64,000 bases of DNA from Bordetella genomosp. 8 (lineage in GTDB: Bacteria; Pseudomonadota; Gammaproteobacteria; Burkholderiales; Burkholderiaceae_B). Positions 38,801-49,353 of this stretch are shown here, piece by piece (position 1 is the first letter of the stretch; every line of letters begins with the position of its first letter). The position numbers and the translations under genes are program-made. Below the pieces are notes generated by a model. That model did not search any database. It was not told the origin of the DNA and worked only from the letters and a program-made list of their open reading frames with translations. Location: contig NZ_CP021108.1 of assembly GCF_002119685.1 (NCBI RefSeq), positions 5,518,001-5,582,000 on the forward strand. Reading direction: 5' to 3'.

Positions 38801-39057
38801 CCCGAACTGGTGGAAGACATCTGGTTCAGGCCGGGCATCTGGCCGAACTGCCGCTCCAGCGGCGAAGTCACCAGCGACGTCATCACGTCCGGGCTGGCGC
38901 CGGGATACAGCGTCACCACCTGGATGGTCGGGTAATCGACTTCCGGCAGCGCGGAGACGGGCAGCAGCCGATAGGCGATCAGGCCGGCGATCAGGATCGC
39001 CACCATCGTCAGCGTGGTGGCGACCGGCCGCAGGATGAAGACGCGGGAGGGACTCAC
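35878..39057 (-). CDS. mdtB: RND efflux pump permease, MdtB/MuxB type
   Basis: A 1059-residue HAE1 RND transporter, partner of MdtC. The N-terminus [27 protein letters not shown], the [27 protein letters not shown] block and TM4 [21 protein letters not shown] (given as parts [14 protein letters not shown] and ARHLEEGE) are typical. [13 protein letters not shown] follows the central loop. The start is GTG 39057, the last of four GTG/ATG codons set 14 bp apart in a tandem repeat. The others open only five-codon frames, so 39057 is the only start giving this protein. Probable substrates in the MdtABC/MuxABC family are novobiocin, bile salts and similar compounds; not specified here. Confidence 0.93.
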   Translation of the reverse strand: MSPSRVFILRPVATTLTMVAILIAGLIAYRLLPVSALPEVDYPTIQVVTLYPGASPDVMTSLVTSPLERQFGQMPGLNQMSSTSSGGASVITLQFTLDISLDVAEQEVQAAINAASNLLPSDLPLPPTYNKVNPADAPVLTLGITSPTMPLPQVRDLIDTRMAQKLSQIPGVGLVSIAGGQRPAVRIQVNPQALAANGLAMSDLRTAIVAANVNQPKGNLDGPRRSTTINANDQLKAPTDYNDLIIAYRNNAPLRLSDVAKAVQGAEDVRQAAWAGDKPAVLLNVQRQPGANVIDVVNRINALLPQLRSSLPATLDVTVVADRTQTIRDSIADVRFEMLLSIGLVVMVTFLFLRSLTATLIPSVVVPLSLIGTFGIMYLAGFSINNLTLMALTIATGFVVDDAIVMIENIARHLEEGETPLQAALKGAGQIGFTLISLTFSLIAVLIPLLFMTEVVGRLFREFAITLAVSILISLLVSLTLTPMMCARLLKPEGKPARDAAGRPLPDDGVPTAPGQPARPVAQHGRFHRWTGAAIDRTIAGYDRMLRVVLNHQPLTLLVALATFALTVLLYAVVPKGFFPPQDTGLIQAITQGPQTISFQAMAERQQEAARVILADPDVQTVSSFIGVDGSNATLSAGRIQIALKPREQREGSMPEVLARLRQSLAKVQGMTVYMQPVQDLTIEDRIARTQYQLTLSNPDLQMLSAWTPRVVERLRQLPQLADVTDDLQDEGLETYIDIDRDAASRLGITAAVIDEALYNAFGQRLISTIFTQSAQYRVVLEVQPQFSRGPDALAQIYVPTAAGTQVPLTSVARISESSTVLAINRLDQFPMVTVSFNLAPGASLSDAVAAIHAAEQDMGLPAGIETRFQGAAQAFQNSLTSTLWLILAAIVTMYIVLGVLYESFIHPVTILSTLPSAGVGALLALLLTRTELDMIGIIGIILLIGIVKKNAIMMIDFALEAERKRGLPPREAIHEAALLRFRPILMTTLAALFGAVPLMLSTGTGSELRQPLGLVMVGGLLVSQVLTLFTTPVIYLMFDRLARRWRKRPQTGTAEAQR

Positions 39058-39099
39058 GGGCGGGGGCTCACGGGCGGAAACTCATGGGCGGGGACTCAC
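39044..39099 (-). repeat. 14-bp tandem repeat forming overlapping five-codon mini-ORFs between mdtA and mdtB
   Basis: On the minus strand, four 14-bp units start at 39099, 39085, 39071 and 39057 and read GTGAGTCCCCGCCC, ATGAGTTTCCGCCC, GTGAGCCCCCGCCC and GTGAGTCCCTCCCG. The first three each open a five-codon frame whose TGA overlaps the next start by 4 nt (GTGA or ATGA). The mdtA stop (39098-39096) overlaps the first start, and the last unit is the mdtB start. A ribosome could therefore reinitiate stepwise from mdtA to mdtB. Confidence 0.85.
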
Positions 39100-40436
39100 G
39101 GCGTGGTCCGCGGGGCCGTGCCGGGCGTGGCAGTGGCCGGCCCCGCCCCCAGCGATGCCCCCGGCGTGGGTGGCGTCACTTCGGCGGGATTGCTGACCAC
39201 CTCCACCTTGGCGCCGGCGCGCAGCCTGTCGGTGCCTTCCGTCACCACCCGGTCGCCGGGCTTGAGCCCATCCGTGACGACGACCAGGTCGCCGCTGACC
39301 GGTCCCAGCTTCAACTGCCGCACGGCCACCGTATTGTCGGCTTGGGCGACGAACACGAACGGGCCCTGCGAACCACGCTGCACCGCGCCGTTGGGGATCA
39401 CCGTCTGGCCCTTGAGGGTCTGCACCAGCAACTGGATGTTGACGAACTGGTTGGGAAAGAGCGCGTCGTCGGCATTCTCGAAGCGCGCCTTCAGCTTGAC
39501 CGTGCCCGTGGTCACGTCGATCTGGTTGTCCAGGGTTTCCAGCACGCCGGACGCCAGGCGCTTGGTATTGGTGCGATCCCAGGCATCGACGCGTAGCGTC
39601 CTGCCGGCATGCATCTGTTCGCGCACGTCGGGCAGCTGGGTCTCCGGCAGCGTGAAGATGACCGCGATAGGCTGGGTCTGCGTGATCACGACGAGACCAT
39701 TGGTATCGCCCGACGACACCAGATTGCCGGGGTCGACCTGGCGCAGGCCCAGGCGCCCATCGATCGGCGCGGTAATGCGGGCAAAAGTCAGCTGCAACCG
39801 GGCATTGTCCACATTCGCCTGGTCGGTCTTCAGCGTGCCTTCGTACTGCCGCACCAGGGCCGCCTGGGTATCGACCTGCTGCCTGGCGATGGAGTCCTGC
39901 TTGTACAAGGCCTGATAACGCGCCAGGTCGCGGCGGGCATTCTCCAGCTGCGCCAGATCCTGCTGCTGGGTGCCCAGGGCCTGCTGCAATTGCACGTTGA
40001 AGGGACGCGGATCGATCTGCGCCAGCACATCGCCCGCCTTGACACGCTGGCCTTCCTTGAAATTCACCTGCACCAGTTCGCCATCGACCCGGCTGCGTAC
40101 GGTGACCGTGATGTAGGCGGTCACCGTGCCCAGCGCCGGCAGCAGGATGTCGACGTCCTTGGTCGCGGCGGCATAGACGCGCACCGGCACCGCCGGCTCG
40201 GCCATGGGCGCGCCCGGTCCGCCCGCCCCGGGCCGATGGCGCCCGCCGCCTCCGCCACCACCGGCGGCGCTCGCCCGCTGTCCGGCCGCCCCCACCCGGG
40301 TGTGGCCGTTTTCCGCGACGGGCTTGGGGCGAAACACCAACCAGGCGATGCCGGCCAGGACAAGAATCGCCACCACCCAGGCGATGACGCGTCGGCGCGG
40401 CCGGGAGGGCGGAGTGATGCGAGGACGATCGGACAT
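39096..40436 (-). CDS. mdtA: RND efflux periplasmic adaptor, MdtA/MuxA type
   Basis: A 446-residue membrane-fusion protein linking the RND permeases to the outer-membrane duct. An N-terminal TM anchor (about residues 17-38) is followed by a Gly-rich linker. The lipoyl/hairpin region contains VTVRSRVDGELVQVNFKEGQRVKAGDVLAQIDPRPF (parts shown: VRSRVDGELVQVNF, EGQRVKAGDVLAQIDPRPF). The beta-barrel region has RITAPIDGRLGLRQVDPGNLV, and the membrane-proximal domain has PNGAVQRGSQGPFVFV. ATG 40436 is preferred over an in-frame TTG nine bases upstream. First gene of mdtABC-omp; no regulator gene is adjacent. Confidence 0.92.
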   Translation of the reverse strand: MSDRPRITPPSRPRRRVIAWVVAILVLAGIAWLVFRPKPVAENGHTRVGAAGQRASAAGGGGGGGRHRPGAGGPGAPMAEPAVPVRVYAAATKDVDILLPALGTVTAYITVTVRSRVDGELVQVNFKEGQRVKAGDVLAQIDPRPFNVQLQQALGTQQQDLAQLENARRDLARYQALYKQDSIARQQVDTQAALVRQYEGTLKTDQANVDNARLQLTFARITAPIDGRLGLRQVDPGNLVSSGDTNGLVVITQTQPIAVIFTLPETQLPDVREQMHAGRTLRVDAWDRTNTKRLASGVLETLDNQIDVTTGTVKLKARFENADDALFPNQFVNIQLLVQTLKGQTVIPNGAVQRGSQGPFVFVAQADNTVAVRQLKLGPVSGDLVVVTDGLKPGDRVVTEGTDRLRAGAKVEVVSNPAEVTPPTPGASLGAGPATATPGTAPRTTP

Positions 40437-40491
40437 GAGGGCCAAAGGGGGACGCTACCGGGACCGCTATTGTCTACCAGACCAGTCCCGT

Positions 40492-40518
40492 TTTATAGCG
40501 ACGGCGGGCGTTTTGAAA
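40492..40518 (-). promoter_or_regulatory. Candidate mdtA promoter
   Basis: On the minus strand TTTCAA (40518-40513) precedes TATAAA (40497-40492) with a 15-nt spacer, about 55 bp before the mdtA ATG. Just downstream is the short inverted repeat GTCT-ACC-AGAC. The spacer is shorter than ideal, so this is tentative. Confidence 0.3.
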
Positions 40519-40556
40519 TCGGCCGCAACAGGTATGCCGCCCGGGCCATCGGCGCC

Positions 40557-41306
40557 TCAGGCGCAGAGCGACATCTCGAAGGCGATATTGCGGGCCACCT
40601 GCTGCGGCTTCAGTTCGCCGTCCTGGGTGGAAAACCTGATCCAGATCATATACTTATTGGCACTGATCTCAGGGAAAATCCCGCTTTCGCCATCCACCCA
40701 CACGCGCAGCAGCTGGTGCGCCTTGCCAGCCAGCATCTGCTGATACGTGCCCTGCTCTGCCACGGCTTCGACCCGGCGGCCCGATTCGCGCAGCAGCCGC
40801 AGGCCGATCTGCAGGCCCTCATGCAGCGGCAGCAAGGGATCGATCCAGGCCTTCAGATCGGCGCAGCGCACGGCTTCCGGCTTCTGTTGCCAGGCGTAAT
40901 ACGACGGCATTTCGATCTGGGTGCCGCCGCCCGGCACGGCCAGCCGGCCGCGCAGGCTCACCAGCCATTCGTTTTCCCGCAGCGGTTGCCCGGTCTTGCC
41001 CTGGGACACCAGCGAGGTGCTGGTTTTCTCCATATCCCGCAACATCGCGTCCAATGCTTCCTGGGAAACATCGGGATGGTCGCGCAGCGGAACCAGTTGC
41101 AGGCGTTGGCGCTCGATATCCTGCAGCACCGAACTTTTGACGTCCGTGCGCTCGATGGCGTCGAGAATGTCAAAAATGGTGCCGACGGCAATCTGGTGAT
41201 TCTTGGGATCACCCGGGCGCGCGAAGAAGAACAGCCGGTCGAAGAGGTATTCCAGGCGCAGATACGCCCGGATGCGCTCATTGAAGGGATATTCGTAAAG
41301 AATCAC
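40557..41306 (-). CDS. zapD: Cell division protein ZapD
   Basis: A 249-residue ZapD (YacF/DUF1342) protein, a cytosolic FtsZ-binding factor that cross-links FtsZ filaments at the division ring. Family features include ILYEYPFNERIRAYLRLEYLF at the N-terminus (read in two parts: ILYEYPFNERIRAYLRLE, YLFDRL), the RLQLVPLRDHPDVSQ stretch, and PSYYAWQQKPEAVRCADL followed by GLQIGLRLLRESG. Length is normal. It lies 73 bp after coaE in the conserved pilD-coaE-zapD order. Confidence 0.94.
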   Translation of the reverse strand: MILYEYPFNERIRAYLRLEYLFDRLFFFARPGDPKNHQIAVGTIFDILDAIERTDVKSSVLQDIERQRLQLVPLRDHPDVSQEALDAMLRDMEKTSTSLVSQGKTGQPLRENEWLVSLRGRLAVPGGGTQIEMPSYYAWQQKPEAVRCADLKAWIDPLLPLHEGLQIGLRLLRESGRRVEAVAEQGTYQQMLAGKAHQLLRVWVDGESGIFPEISANKYMIWIRFSTQDGELKPQQVARNIAFEMSLCA

Positions 41307-41379
41307 GCTCGATACAGACCCGTCGTAGAACCGGTCGCAACCGAAGTCGCGCCGATGTTGTCATGGATGCCTGCCGCGC

Positions 41380-42018
41380 TTACGCGGCGTGGCCCGAGGC
41401 CGACGCCAGGGCGCACCATCGGTCGTGCAGTGCTTTCGTCCGCGCGCACAGCGTGTCAGCGGACGTGGCGCCGTCATTCAATATAACGTCGTGCGCAGCG
41501 GCCAGACGGGTTTCCCGCGCGGCCTGTGCCGCCATAATACGCTCTATGGTGTCGGCCGTCAGCCCGCTGCGCGAGCGCACGCGCTGGATCTGGGTTTCGG
41601 GATCGCAATCGACCACGCAGACCCGGTCGACCCGCTCGGCCCAGCGCCCCGATTCGACGAGCAGCGGCACCACGTAGACCACGTAGCATCCCGTCGCACG
41701 CGCGCCCGCATCCAGCGCGGTGCGCGAAATCAAGGGGTGCAGGATGGCTTCCAGGCGCGCGCGGGCCCGCGGATCCTCGAACACGCGCGCGCGCATCCAG
41801 GCGCGGTCCATGGCCCCGTCGGCGGCAGCGGCTTCGGAGCCGAAAGCTCGAACGATTTCCGCCATCGCCGCGCCGCCGGCCGCGGTCAGGGAGCGCGAGA
41901 TCTCATCGGTGTCGATGACCGTCGCGCCCCAGGACGCCAGCAGGTCGGCGACCCGGCTCTTGCCCGAACCGATGCCGCCGGTGAGCCCGATCTTCAATGG
42001 CGTCCCCACATCGCGCAT
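41380..42018 (-). CDS. coaE: Dephospho-CoA kinase CoaE
   Basis: A 212-residue P-loop kinase catalysing the last step of coenzyme A synthesis, phosphorylation of the 3'-hydroxyl of dephospho-CoA. Walker A GLTGGIGSGKS lies at residues 11-21, the substrate aspartate in VIDTDEISR follows, then HPLI and VPLLVESGRW, and the lid/adenine region RSGLT with IERIMAAQ. The ATG at 42018 follows pilD by 19 bp, so the two genes are likely co-transcribed. Confidence 0.95.
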   Translation of the reverse strand: MRDVGTPLKIGLTGGIGSGKSRVADLLASWGATVIDTDEISRSLTAAGGAAMAEIVRAFGSEAAAADGAMDRAWMRARVFEDPRARARLEAILHPLISRTALDAGARATGCYVVYVVPLLVESGRWAERVDRVCVVDCDPETQIQRVRSRSGLTADTIERIMAAQAARETRLAAAHDVILNDGATSADTLCARTKALHDRWCALASASGHAA

Positions 42019-42037
42019 GTTTTCTCCCTATGCCGCC

Positions 42038-42931
42038 CTAGACCCAGGGCGGTCCCGCCATCAGAAGCCCAACGATACCAGCCAGGGCCAGATACGGGCC
42101 AAACGGCTGCGGCTGGTGACGGCCCACGCGCCGCGTCAGGATCAGTCCCAGGCCCACCACGACGCCGGCCAGCGATGACACGATCAGGATCAGGGGCAGC
42201 GCGGACACCCCCAACCAGGCGCCCAGCGCGGCCAGCAGCTTGAAATCTCCATAGCCCATGCCTTCACGGCCGGTCGTCCACAGGAACACGTGGTGCAGGC
42301 AGCGCAGGAACAGGTAGCCAAGCGCCGCGCCCAGGATGGCCTGGACCGGGGTCGTGAAAACCGACTGCGTATTGATCAGCAGGCCGGCCCAGACCAGCGG
42401 CAGGGTGATGACGTCCGGCAGCAGCCCCGTCCGCGCATCGATCCACGCCAGCGCGACCAGGGCAGCGGCGAGCACCAGCCCGCACAGGGCCGCGAGGCTG
42501 GCGCCGTAGTGCCAGACGCACAGCGCGTACAGCGCGGCCGTCGTCAGTTCGATGGCGGGATAGCGCCACGGGATACGCGCGCCGCAATCGCCGCAGCGAC
42601 CGCGCAGGCCCAGCCAGCCCAGTACAGGAATGCGTCGCCAGCCGCGTATGGGCGCGGCGCACGCGGGGCATAGGCAGGCGGGACGAAACAGGCTGGGCCG
42701 CGCATGCGCCTGGTCATTATCGCGGGACGTCTCGTCCCAGTCATATTCCAGGATATGCGGCAGCCGGTGCACCACCGTCGTCAGCCAACTGCCGACGGCC
42801 AGCCCGAACACGGAGGCAAGCACGATGGCAAGGTGGGGATCGATGTACACGTAAGGTATCCATGAATGAAACGGCCGCCCGGCCCGGCGCCGACTGCGGC
42901 ACATCGGGCATGCAGCATGCTCGGCCATCAT
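42038..42931 (-). CDS. pilD: Prepilin peptidase PilD (type IV)
   Basis: An A24-family membrane aspartic protease that cleaves and N-methylates type IV prepilins or type II secretion pseudopilins. The four-cysteine zinc motif is CPAC with CGDC. The two catalytic aspartates are in AWIDARTGLLPD and the GxGD motif GMGYGDFKLLAALGAW. Seven to eight TM helices are visible. The start is uncertain: ATG 42931 or 42928 gives an extra Cys/Arg-rich leader of about 30 residues before the first TM, and a GTG at the VYIDPHLA segment is possible. The pilB and pilC genes that often precede it are absent here. Confidence 0.88.
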   Translation of the reverse strand: MMAEHAACPMCRSRRRAGRPFHSWIPYVYIDPHLAIVLASVFGLAVGSWLTTVVHRLPHILEYDWDETSRDNDQAHARPSLFRPACLCPACAAPIRGWRRIPVLGWLGLRGRCGDCGARIPWRYPAIELTTAALYALCVWHYGASLAALCGLVLAAALVALAWIDARTGLLPDVITLPLVWAGLLINTQSVFTTPVQAILGAALGYLFLRCLHHVFLWTTGREGMGYGDFKLLAALGAWLGVSALPLILIVSSLAGVVVGLGLILTRRVGRHQPQPFGPYLALAGIVGLLMAGPPWV

Positions 42932-43091
42932 GACGCCCGTTCGCGGACGGCGGGCGCCCGGCATTATTCCGACATGTCGTAATTTGTTCAATGCCGAACC
43001 CGATCCCGTATTCAACGCGGGAGCCGGCGCGCCGCGGCAGAGCATTCATGCGAGAATTGCGCGCATGCTTTGCAACTCTGGATACGCTTTC

Positions 43092-43892
43092 ATGCCCGCC
43101 CTTCCCGCCATCGAAGAACGCCCGGTCCACTCCCTGCCTAAGCGGCGCCTGCGGTCCGCCGCGGTGCTGGCGGTGATACTCGCGGGATCAGCCGGCGTAG
43201 CGGGCTGTGCCGAGCAAAGACAGGCGGGCTATTACGACCCGCCGCGCCCCAGCACGGTCAACGATGCCCAGATCCTGGGCACCGGCGCCGATTACCGCCC
43301 GGTGGTGCGCGCGCCTTCGCAATTGCAGATCGACCTGAAGGCGCCGACGCCCAGCCAGCAACAGCAGCAGGAAGCGCAGCGCGCCCGCGCGATCCAGGAA
43401 GGCAACACCAGCGAAGACGGCCAGCCGGTGCCGCCGGTAGGCACGGCGTCGGCCGACGCCAGCCCCGCGCCGGCTCCTGCCCCCACACCCAGCGCCGCCG
43501 AGCGCAACCTGGTGCCGCAACCGCAGACCTATATGGGAACGCTGCCCTGCTTCGCGGCAGGCATGGAATGCGAAGCCCAGCGCATCACGCTGACGCTGGC
43601 GCCCAATGGACGCTGGCGCGGCCGTTCCACCTATCTGGACAACACGCCCAGCCGCGATAAACCTATCGCGGAACAGGGCTGCTGGCAGGTGACCGACGAA
43701 AAACCGCCGCGCGTGTTCCTGATCGGGCCGGACAACAATACCCGGGCCGAATTCGTCGTCGCCGCCAACAACGTGCTGCGCCTGCGCGCCATTGCCGGCG
43801 TCACGCCCAACCTGAACTACACCCTGACGCGTCAGCCGGATCTGGATCCGATCAACGAACTGGCCAAGCAGACCCCGCCCAAATGCCTGTGA
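43092..43892 (+). CDS. NlpE-like lipoprotein (copper resistance NlpE N-terminal domain family)
   Basis: A 266-residue predicted lipoprotein. The signal sequence has an Arg-rich start (LPKRRLRSAA), a hydrophobic core and lipobox VAGC near residue 40. A Gln/Ala/Pro-rich low-complexity spacer follows (about 85-140). The C-terminal domain (about 145-266) reads TYMGTLPCFAAGMECEAQRITLTLAPNGRW, shown here as MGTLPCFAAGMEC and ITLTLAPNGRW. This resembles the NlpE N-terminal domain, but the usual CxxC is stretched to two cysteines six residues apart. Another two cysteines (QGCWQV and PPKCL) are present. Envelope role likely; copper sensing is not supported by the altered motif. Confidence 0.8.
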   Translation: MPALPAIEERPVHSLPKRRLRSAAVLAVILAGSAGVAGCAEQRQAGYYDPPRPSTVNDAQILGTGADYRPVVRAPSQLQIDLKAPTPSQQQQQEAQRARAIQEGNTSEDGQPVPPVGTASADASPAPAPAPTPSAAERNLVPQPQTYMGTLPCFAAGMECEAQRITLTLAPNGRWRGRSTYLDNTPSRDKPIAEQGCWQVTDEKPPRVFLIGPDNNTRAEFVVAANNVLRLRAIAGVTPNLNYTLTRQPDLDPINELAKQTPPKCL

Positions 43893-43926
43893 TCGGGCCG
43901 CGCGGCGCGGCACGGCGCCGGGTAGC

Positions 43927-44160
43927 CTAATCATTGCATCCGCTGTAAGGGCACATGCGGCATGCCAGTTCCATGGCATTGCGCACGCCCATTTTGCGGA
44001 AGATGCGAGCCCGGTGGGCCTCGGCCGTCCGCGATGAAATATTCAGCTCGATGGCGATGTATTTGTTGGATTTGCCGGTGACGAGATACGTCGCGATATC
44101 GCGCTCCCGGGGCGTCAGCGCCACCGCTCGATTCCCTGCGCACCCCCGCGGGTGATTCAT
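43927..44160 (-). CDS. Orphan LuxR-type HTH regulator with a cysteine-rich tail
   Basis: A 77-residue protein made almost wholly of a GerE/LuxR DNA-binding domain: LTPRERDIATYLVTGKSNKYIAIELNIS (parts: LTPRERDIATYLVTGKSN, KYIAIELNIS), then RTAEAHRARIFRKMGVRNAMELA. No receiver or ligand-binding domain is attached. The end, CRMCPYSGCND, has three cysteines (C-x2-C-x4-C) that might bind metal or sense redox state; this is speculative. ATG 44160 has AGGGAGG 6 nt upstream. It lies between the convergent NlpE-like gene and panC. A perfect inverted repeat sits 60 bp upstream. Confidence 0.85.
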   Translation of the reverse strand: MNHPRGCAGNRAVALTPRERDIATYLVTGKSNKYIAIELNISSRTAEAHRARIFRKMGVRNAMELACRMCPYSGCND

Positions 44161-44220
44161 GCTGGCCTCCCTGATGGTGGGTAGGCCGGTAGTCTTGCAT
44201 GGATGCCCGCGGGCCGAAAG

Positions 44221-44236
44221 CTGTCAGTTCTGACAG
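44221..44236. promoter_or_regulatory. Perfect 7-bp inverted repeat upstream of the orphan LuxR gene
   Basis: CTGTCAG TT CTGACAG, followed directly by GGGTG and, 10 bp later, CACCC. It lies in the 114-bp gap between the LuxR-type gene and panC, and could be an autoregulatory operator or a leader hairpin. No experimental link. Confidence 0.45.
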
Positions 44237-44274
44237 GGTGACAATTTCGCCACCCGACCAGAACAGATGGCGTC

Positions 44275-46051
<1,777 letters not shown>

Positions 46052-46068
46052 AAGAGGGGGGCAGCCGC

Positions 46069-46257
46069 TCAGTCGTTTTGATAGACGTATGGCCGTTGCG
46101 GGACACGCGCGGCGCGGAAGCCTTCGAGCAGTTCCGGATCCTGGGGCTTGTCCCACAGCAGGCCACGGCCTTCCCGCTGCCGCTTTTCCACATCGGGATG
46201 CTGCTTTTTGTAGTCCTTCAGGAAACGGGTGATTTCCGACTCGTAGTTATTGGCCAT
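46069..46257 (-). CDS. DUF3460 family protein
   Basis: A 62-residue protein of the DUF3460 family, small and soluble, found in Burkholderiales and of unknown function. Recognisable are YESEITRFLKDYKKQHPDVE, GRGLLWDK and the C-terminal RVPQRPYVYQ. It lies 17 bp upstream of scpA in the same direction, so it is the likely first gene of the DUF3460-scpA-panC unit. Confidence 0.9.
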   Translation of the reverse strand: MANNYESEITRFLKDYKKQHPDVEKRQREGRGLLWDKPQDPELLEGFRAARVPQRPYVYQND

Positions 46258-46323
46258 GGCACCGTGCGTCAGGGAGTTGCGTCAGCCGCCAGTTTACTTC
46301 AAGGGCGGCCGAAAGCACGGCGT

Positions 46324-46329
46324 TACAAT
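46324..46329 (+). promoter_or_regulatory. Possible -10 element for the MFS gene
   Basis: TACAAT, a good match to a sigma70 -10 box, 30 bp before the MFS ATG in the 101-bp divergent gap with DUF3460. No clear -35 box at standard spacing. Confidence 0.3.
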
Positions 46330-46358
46330 GGTCCGGCACCCCGCCGCTCCCCTCCGAC

Positions 46359-47807
46359 ATGTCCACGAAAACGCTGGCCTCAGTCCCCCCACTCGCCGAT
46401 CCCGCCGCCCTGCGGGCGGCAAAAATGATTCCCTTCATCGTTGGTTGCGCCCTGTTCATGCAGATGCTGGACGCGACCGTGGTCGCCACCGCCCTGCCGG
46501 CGATGGCGGCGTCCCTGGATTCAACGCCGGTCGCCTTGAACGTGGCGATCACGTCCTACCTGCTGGCCGCCGCGGTTTTCGTCCCGGTCAGCGGCTGGGC
46601 CGCCGACCGCTTCGGCGCCCGCCGCGTCTTCATCGCCGCCATCGCCCTGTTCACCCTCAGCTCGGTGGCCTGCGCGCTGTCGCAGACGGTCACGCAGCTG
46701 GTCCTGTCGCGGATCGCGCAGGGGGTGGCGGGCGCCATGATGGTGCCTGTGGGGCGGATCATCCTGTTGCGCACCGTGCCGAAGGAAGATCTGCTGAAGG
46801 CCATGTCCTTCCTGTCCATTCCCGCCCTGCTGGGCCCGGTCATCGGGCCGCCGCTGGGCGGTTTCCTGGTGACCTATGCCTCCTGGCACTGGATCTTCCT
46901 GATCAATGTGCCCATGGGGATACTGGGCATCGCGCTGATCATGCGCTACATCAAGGAAGTCCGCGAAAAAGGCGTGCCGCGCCTGGACTGGCTGGGCTTC
47001 CTGCTCAGCGGTATCAGCATGGCCACGCTGGTCAGCGGCTTCGAGGCCGCCGGCCGGGACGCCTCCATCGAGGCACTGGGCGTGGTGGCCATCGGCCTGG
47101 TCAGCGGGTTCTGGTACGTGCACCATTCCCGCCGGGTGGCCCACCCCATCATCGACCTGTCGCTGATGCGCATCCCCACTTTCGCCATTTCCACGCTGGC
47201 GGGCAATCTCTGCCGCTTTTCGGTGGGGGCCACGCCCTTCCTGCTGGCCATGCTGCTGCAGGTGGGCTTCGGGCTGTCGCCCTTCGCGGCCGGCATGATC
47301 ACCTTCGCCAGCGCCGCCGGCGCCCTGCTGATGAAGTTCGTGGCCACGCCCATCGTGCGCCGCTTCGGCTTTCGCCAGGTGTTGACGGTGAACGCGGTGC
47401 TGACAGGCGCCTTCATCTGCGTCTGCGCGCTGTTCCAGCCCAGCACGCCGTCCTGGCTGATCATCCTGGTGCTGCTGATCGGCGGCTTCTTCCGTTCGCT
47501 GCAGTTCACCGGGGTCAATACGCTGACCTATGCGGATATCGGGCCCGACAAGATGAGCCGCGCCAGCAGCTTTGCCGCCATGGCGCAGCAGCTGGGCGTC
47601 AGCCTGGGGGTGGGCGTGGCGGCGGTCACGCTGAACGTCAGCATGGCGCTGCGCGGCTCGGAGCGCGCCACCGTGACCGACATCGTGGCCGGCTTCCTGG
47701 TGATCGGGCTGCTGTGCGCCGCTTCCTTCTTCTCTTTCCGGCGGCTGGATCCGGCGGCGGGCAATCAACTGAACGGACGCAAGGTGCAGACCAGCGATGA
47801 AGAATGA
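46359..47807 (+). CDS. DHA2 family MFS transporter (EmrB/QacA type)
   Basis: A 482-residue major-facilitator exporter with about 14 hydrophobic segments, the DHA2 drug:H+ antiporter topology. Visible motifs are motif [14 protein letters not shown] between TM2 and TM3 and motif C-like [15 protein letters not shown] in TM5. The acidic residue in TM1 ([17 protein letters not shown]) is typical of EmrB-like proteins. No EmrA-type adaptor is adjacent. The substrate is unknown. The stop lies inside glpK (11-nt overlap), so the pair is probably co-transcribed although their functions are not obviously related. Confidence 0.92.
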   Translation: MSTKTLASVPPLADPAALRAAKMIPFIVGCALFMQMLDATVVATALPAMAASLDSTPVALNVAITSYLLAAAVFVPVSGWAADRFGARRVFIAAIALFTLSSVACALSQTVTQLVLSRIAQGVAGAMMVPVGRIILLRTVPKEDLLKAMSFLSIPALLGPVIGPPLGGFLVTYASWHWIFLINVPMGILGIALIMRYIKEVREKGVPRLDWLGFLLSGISMATLVSGFEAAGRDASIEALGVVAIGLVSGFWYVHHSRRVAHPIIDLSLMRIPTFAISTLAGNLCRFSVGATPFLLAMLLQVGFGLSPFAAGMITFASAAGALLMKFVATPIVRRFGFRQVLTVNAVLTGAFICVCALFQPSTPSWLIILVLLIGGFFRSLQFTGVNTLTYADIGPDKMSRASSFAAMAQQLGVSLGVGVAAVTLNVSMALRGSERATVTDIVAGFLVIGLLCAASFFSFRRLDPAAGNQLNGRKVQTSDEE

Positions 47808-49353
47808 ATACATTCTTGCCCTGGACCAGGGCACGACCAGTTCGCGCGCCATCGTTTTCGATGGCGAAGGCCGCGCGCGCGGCATGGGCCAGCGCGAATT
47901 CCGCCAGTATTACCCGCACCCCGGCTGGGTCGAACACGACGCCAACGAGATCTGGCGCAGCCAGTTGGAAGTCGCCCGCGAAGCCCTGCACAACGCCGGC
48001 GCGACCGCGGCCGACATCGCGGCCATCGGCATTACGAACCAGCGCGAAACCACGCTGATCTGGGACCGCGCGACCGGCCGCCCGCTGGCCCACGCCATCG
48101 TCTGGCAGGACCGCCGCACGGCGGACGCCTGCGACCGCATGCGCGCTGAAGGCCGCGCCGACTTCCTGCAGGAACGCACGGGGCTGGTGCTGGACGCCTA
48201 TTTCGCCGGCACCAAGCTGGCCTGGCTGCTGGACAACGTGCCGGGCGCGCGCGCCGCCGCCGAACGCGGCGAAGTGGCTTTCGGCACCATCGATACCTGG
48301 CTGATCTGGCAACTGACCGGCGGCAAGGTGCACAGCACCGATTGCACCAACGCATCGCGCACGCTGCTGTTCGACATCCACAAGCAGGACTGGAGCGACG
48401 AGCTGCTGCAATGCCTGGATATCCCGCGTTCGGTGCTGCCCGGCGTGGCGCCCAGCAGCGCGGTGGTGGCAGAGACGCTGCCGCAATGGTTCGGCGGGGC
48501 GATACCGATCGCCGGGGTGGCGGGCGACCAGCAGGCCGCGACCTTCGGGCAGGCCTGCTTCGAGCCCGGCATGGCGAAGAATACCTACGGCACGGGTTGC
48601 TTCATGCTGATGAACGTCGGCGACAAGCCGGTGGTGTCGCGCAACCGGCTGCTGTCGACGGTGGGCTGGGGGCTGCCGCGGCCGGAAGAAGACACCGCCG
48701 ACGCGCAGGTGTTCAGCGGCGGCGGACCCGCATGGACGCCCACCTTCATGCTGGAAGGCGGCGTGTTCGTCGCCGGCGCGGCGGTGCAGTGGCTGCGCGA
48801 CGGTCTGGGCATCATCCAGCGTTCGGAAGACGTGGAAGCGCTGGCCGGCAGCGTCGCCGATACCGACGATGTCTTCCTGGTGCCGGCGTTCGCAGGGCTG
48901 GGGGCGCCGCATTGGGATCCCTATGCGCGTGGCACCCTGGTGGGCCTGACGCGCGGAACGACGCGCGCCCATGTGGCGCGCGCGACGCTGGAAGCCATCG
49001 CCCTGCAAAGCGCCGAACTGATGACGGCGATGACGGCGGACTGCGGGATAGCGCTTTCCGAGCTGCGCGTGGATGGCGGCGCGGCGCGCAACGACCTGCT
49101 GATGCAGATGCAGGCGGATCTCCTGGGCGTGCCGGTGGTGCGGCCGCGCGTATCCGAATCGACGGCACGCGGCGCCGCGGGACTGGCGGGGCTGGCGGTC
49201 GGGTTCTGGAAAGACATGGACGCCTTCGCCGCCCAATGGCAGGCGGAACGGCGCTTCGAGCCCACCTGGTCGGCCGACCAGCGCGAAGCACGGCTGCGCC
49301 GCTGGGGACAGGCGGTGGAGTTATCGAAGAACTGGAGTAGAGGGGGTAGGTAG
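47797..49353 (+). CDS. glpK: Glycerol kinase GlpK
   Basis: A 518-residue FGGY-family kinase that makes sn-glycerol-3-phosphate from glycerol and ATP. The N-terminal [16 protein letters not shown] is the phosphate-binding motif. [23 protein letters not shown] and [11 protein letters not shown] are glycerol-binding or signature blocks, and [13 protein letters not shown] is in the C-terminal domain. Length is slightly above the usual 500 residues. glpF and glpD are not nearby. Two copies of a hairpin-bearing repeat follow the stop directly. Confidence 0.95.
   Translation: MKNEYILALDQGTTSSRAIVFDGEGRARGMGQREFRQYYPHPGWVEHDANEIWRSQLEVAREALHNAGATAADIAAIGITNQRETTLIWDRATGRPLAHAIVWQDRRTADACDRMRAEGRADFLQERTGLVLDAYFAGTKLAWLLDNVPGARAAAERGEVAFGTIDTWLIWQLTGGKVHSTDCTNASRTLLFDIHKQDWSDELLQCLDIPRSVLPGVAPSSAVVAETLPQWFGGAIPIAGVAGDQQAATFGQACFEPGMAKNTYGTGCFMLMNVGDKPVVSRNRLLSTVGWGLPRPEEDTADAQVFSGGGPAWTPTFMLEGGVFVAGAAVQWLRDGLGIIQRSEDVEALAGSVADTDDVFLVPAFAGLGAPHWDPYARGTLVGLTRGTTRAHVARATLEAIALQSAELMTAMTADCGIALSELRVDGGAARNDLLMQMQADLLGVPVVRPRVSESTARGAAGLAGLAVGFWKDMDAFAAQWQAERRFEPTWSADQREARLRRWGQAVELSKNWSRGGR

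Noticed and set aside
39044..39099. The three five-codon frames as peptide-coding genes
   Set aside because: They are too short and arise from the repeat sequence. Any effect would be translational coupling, not a peptide product.
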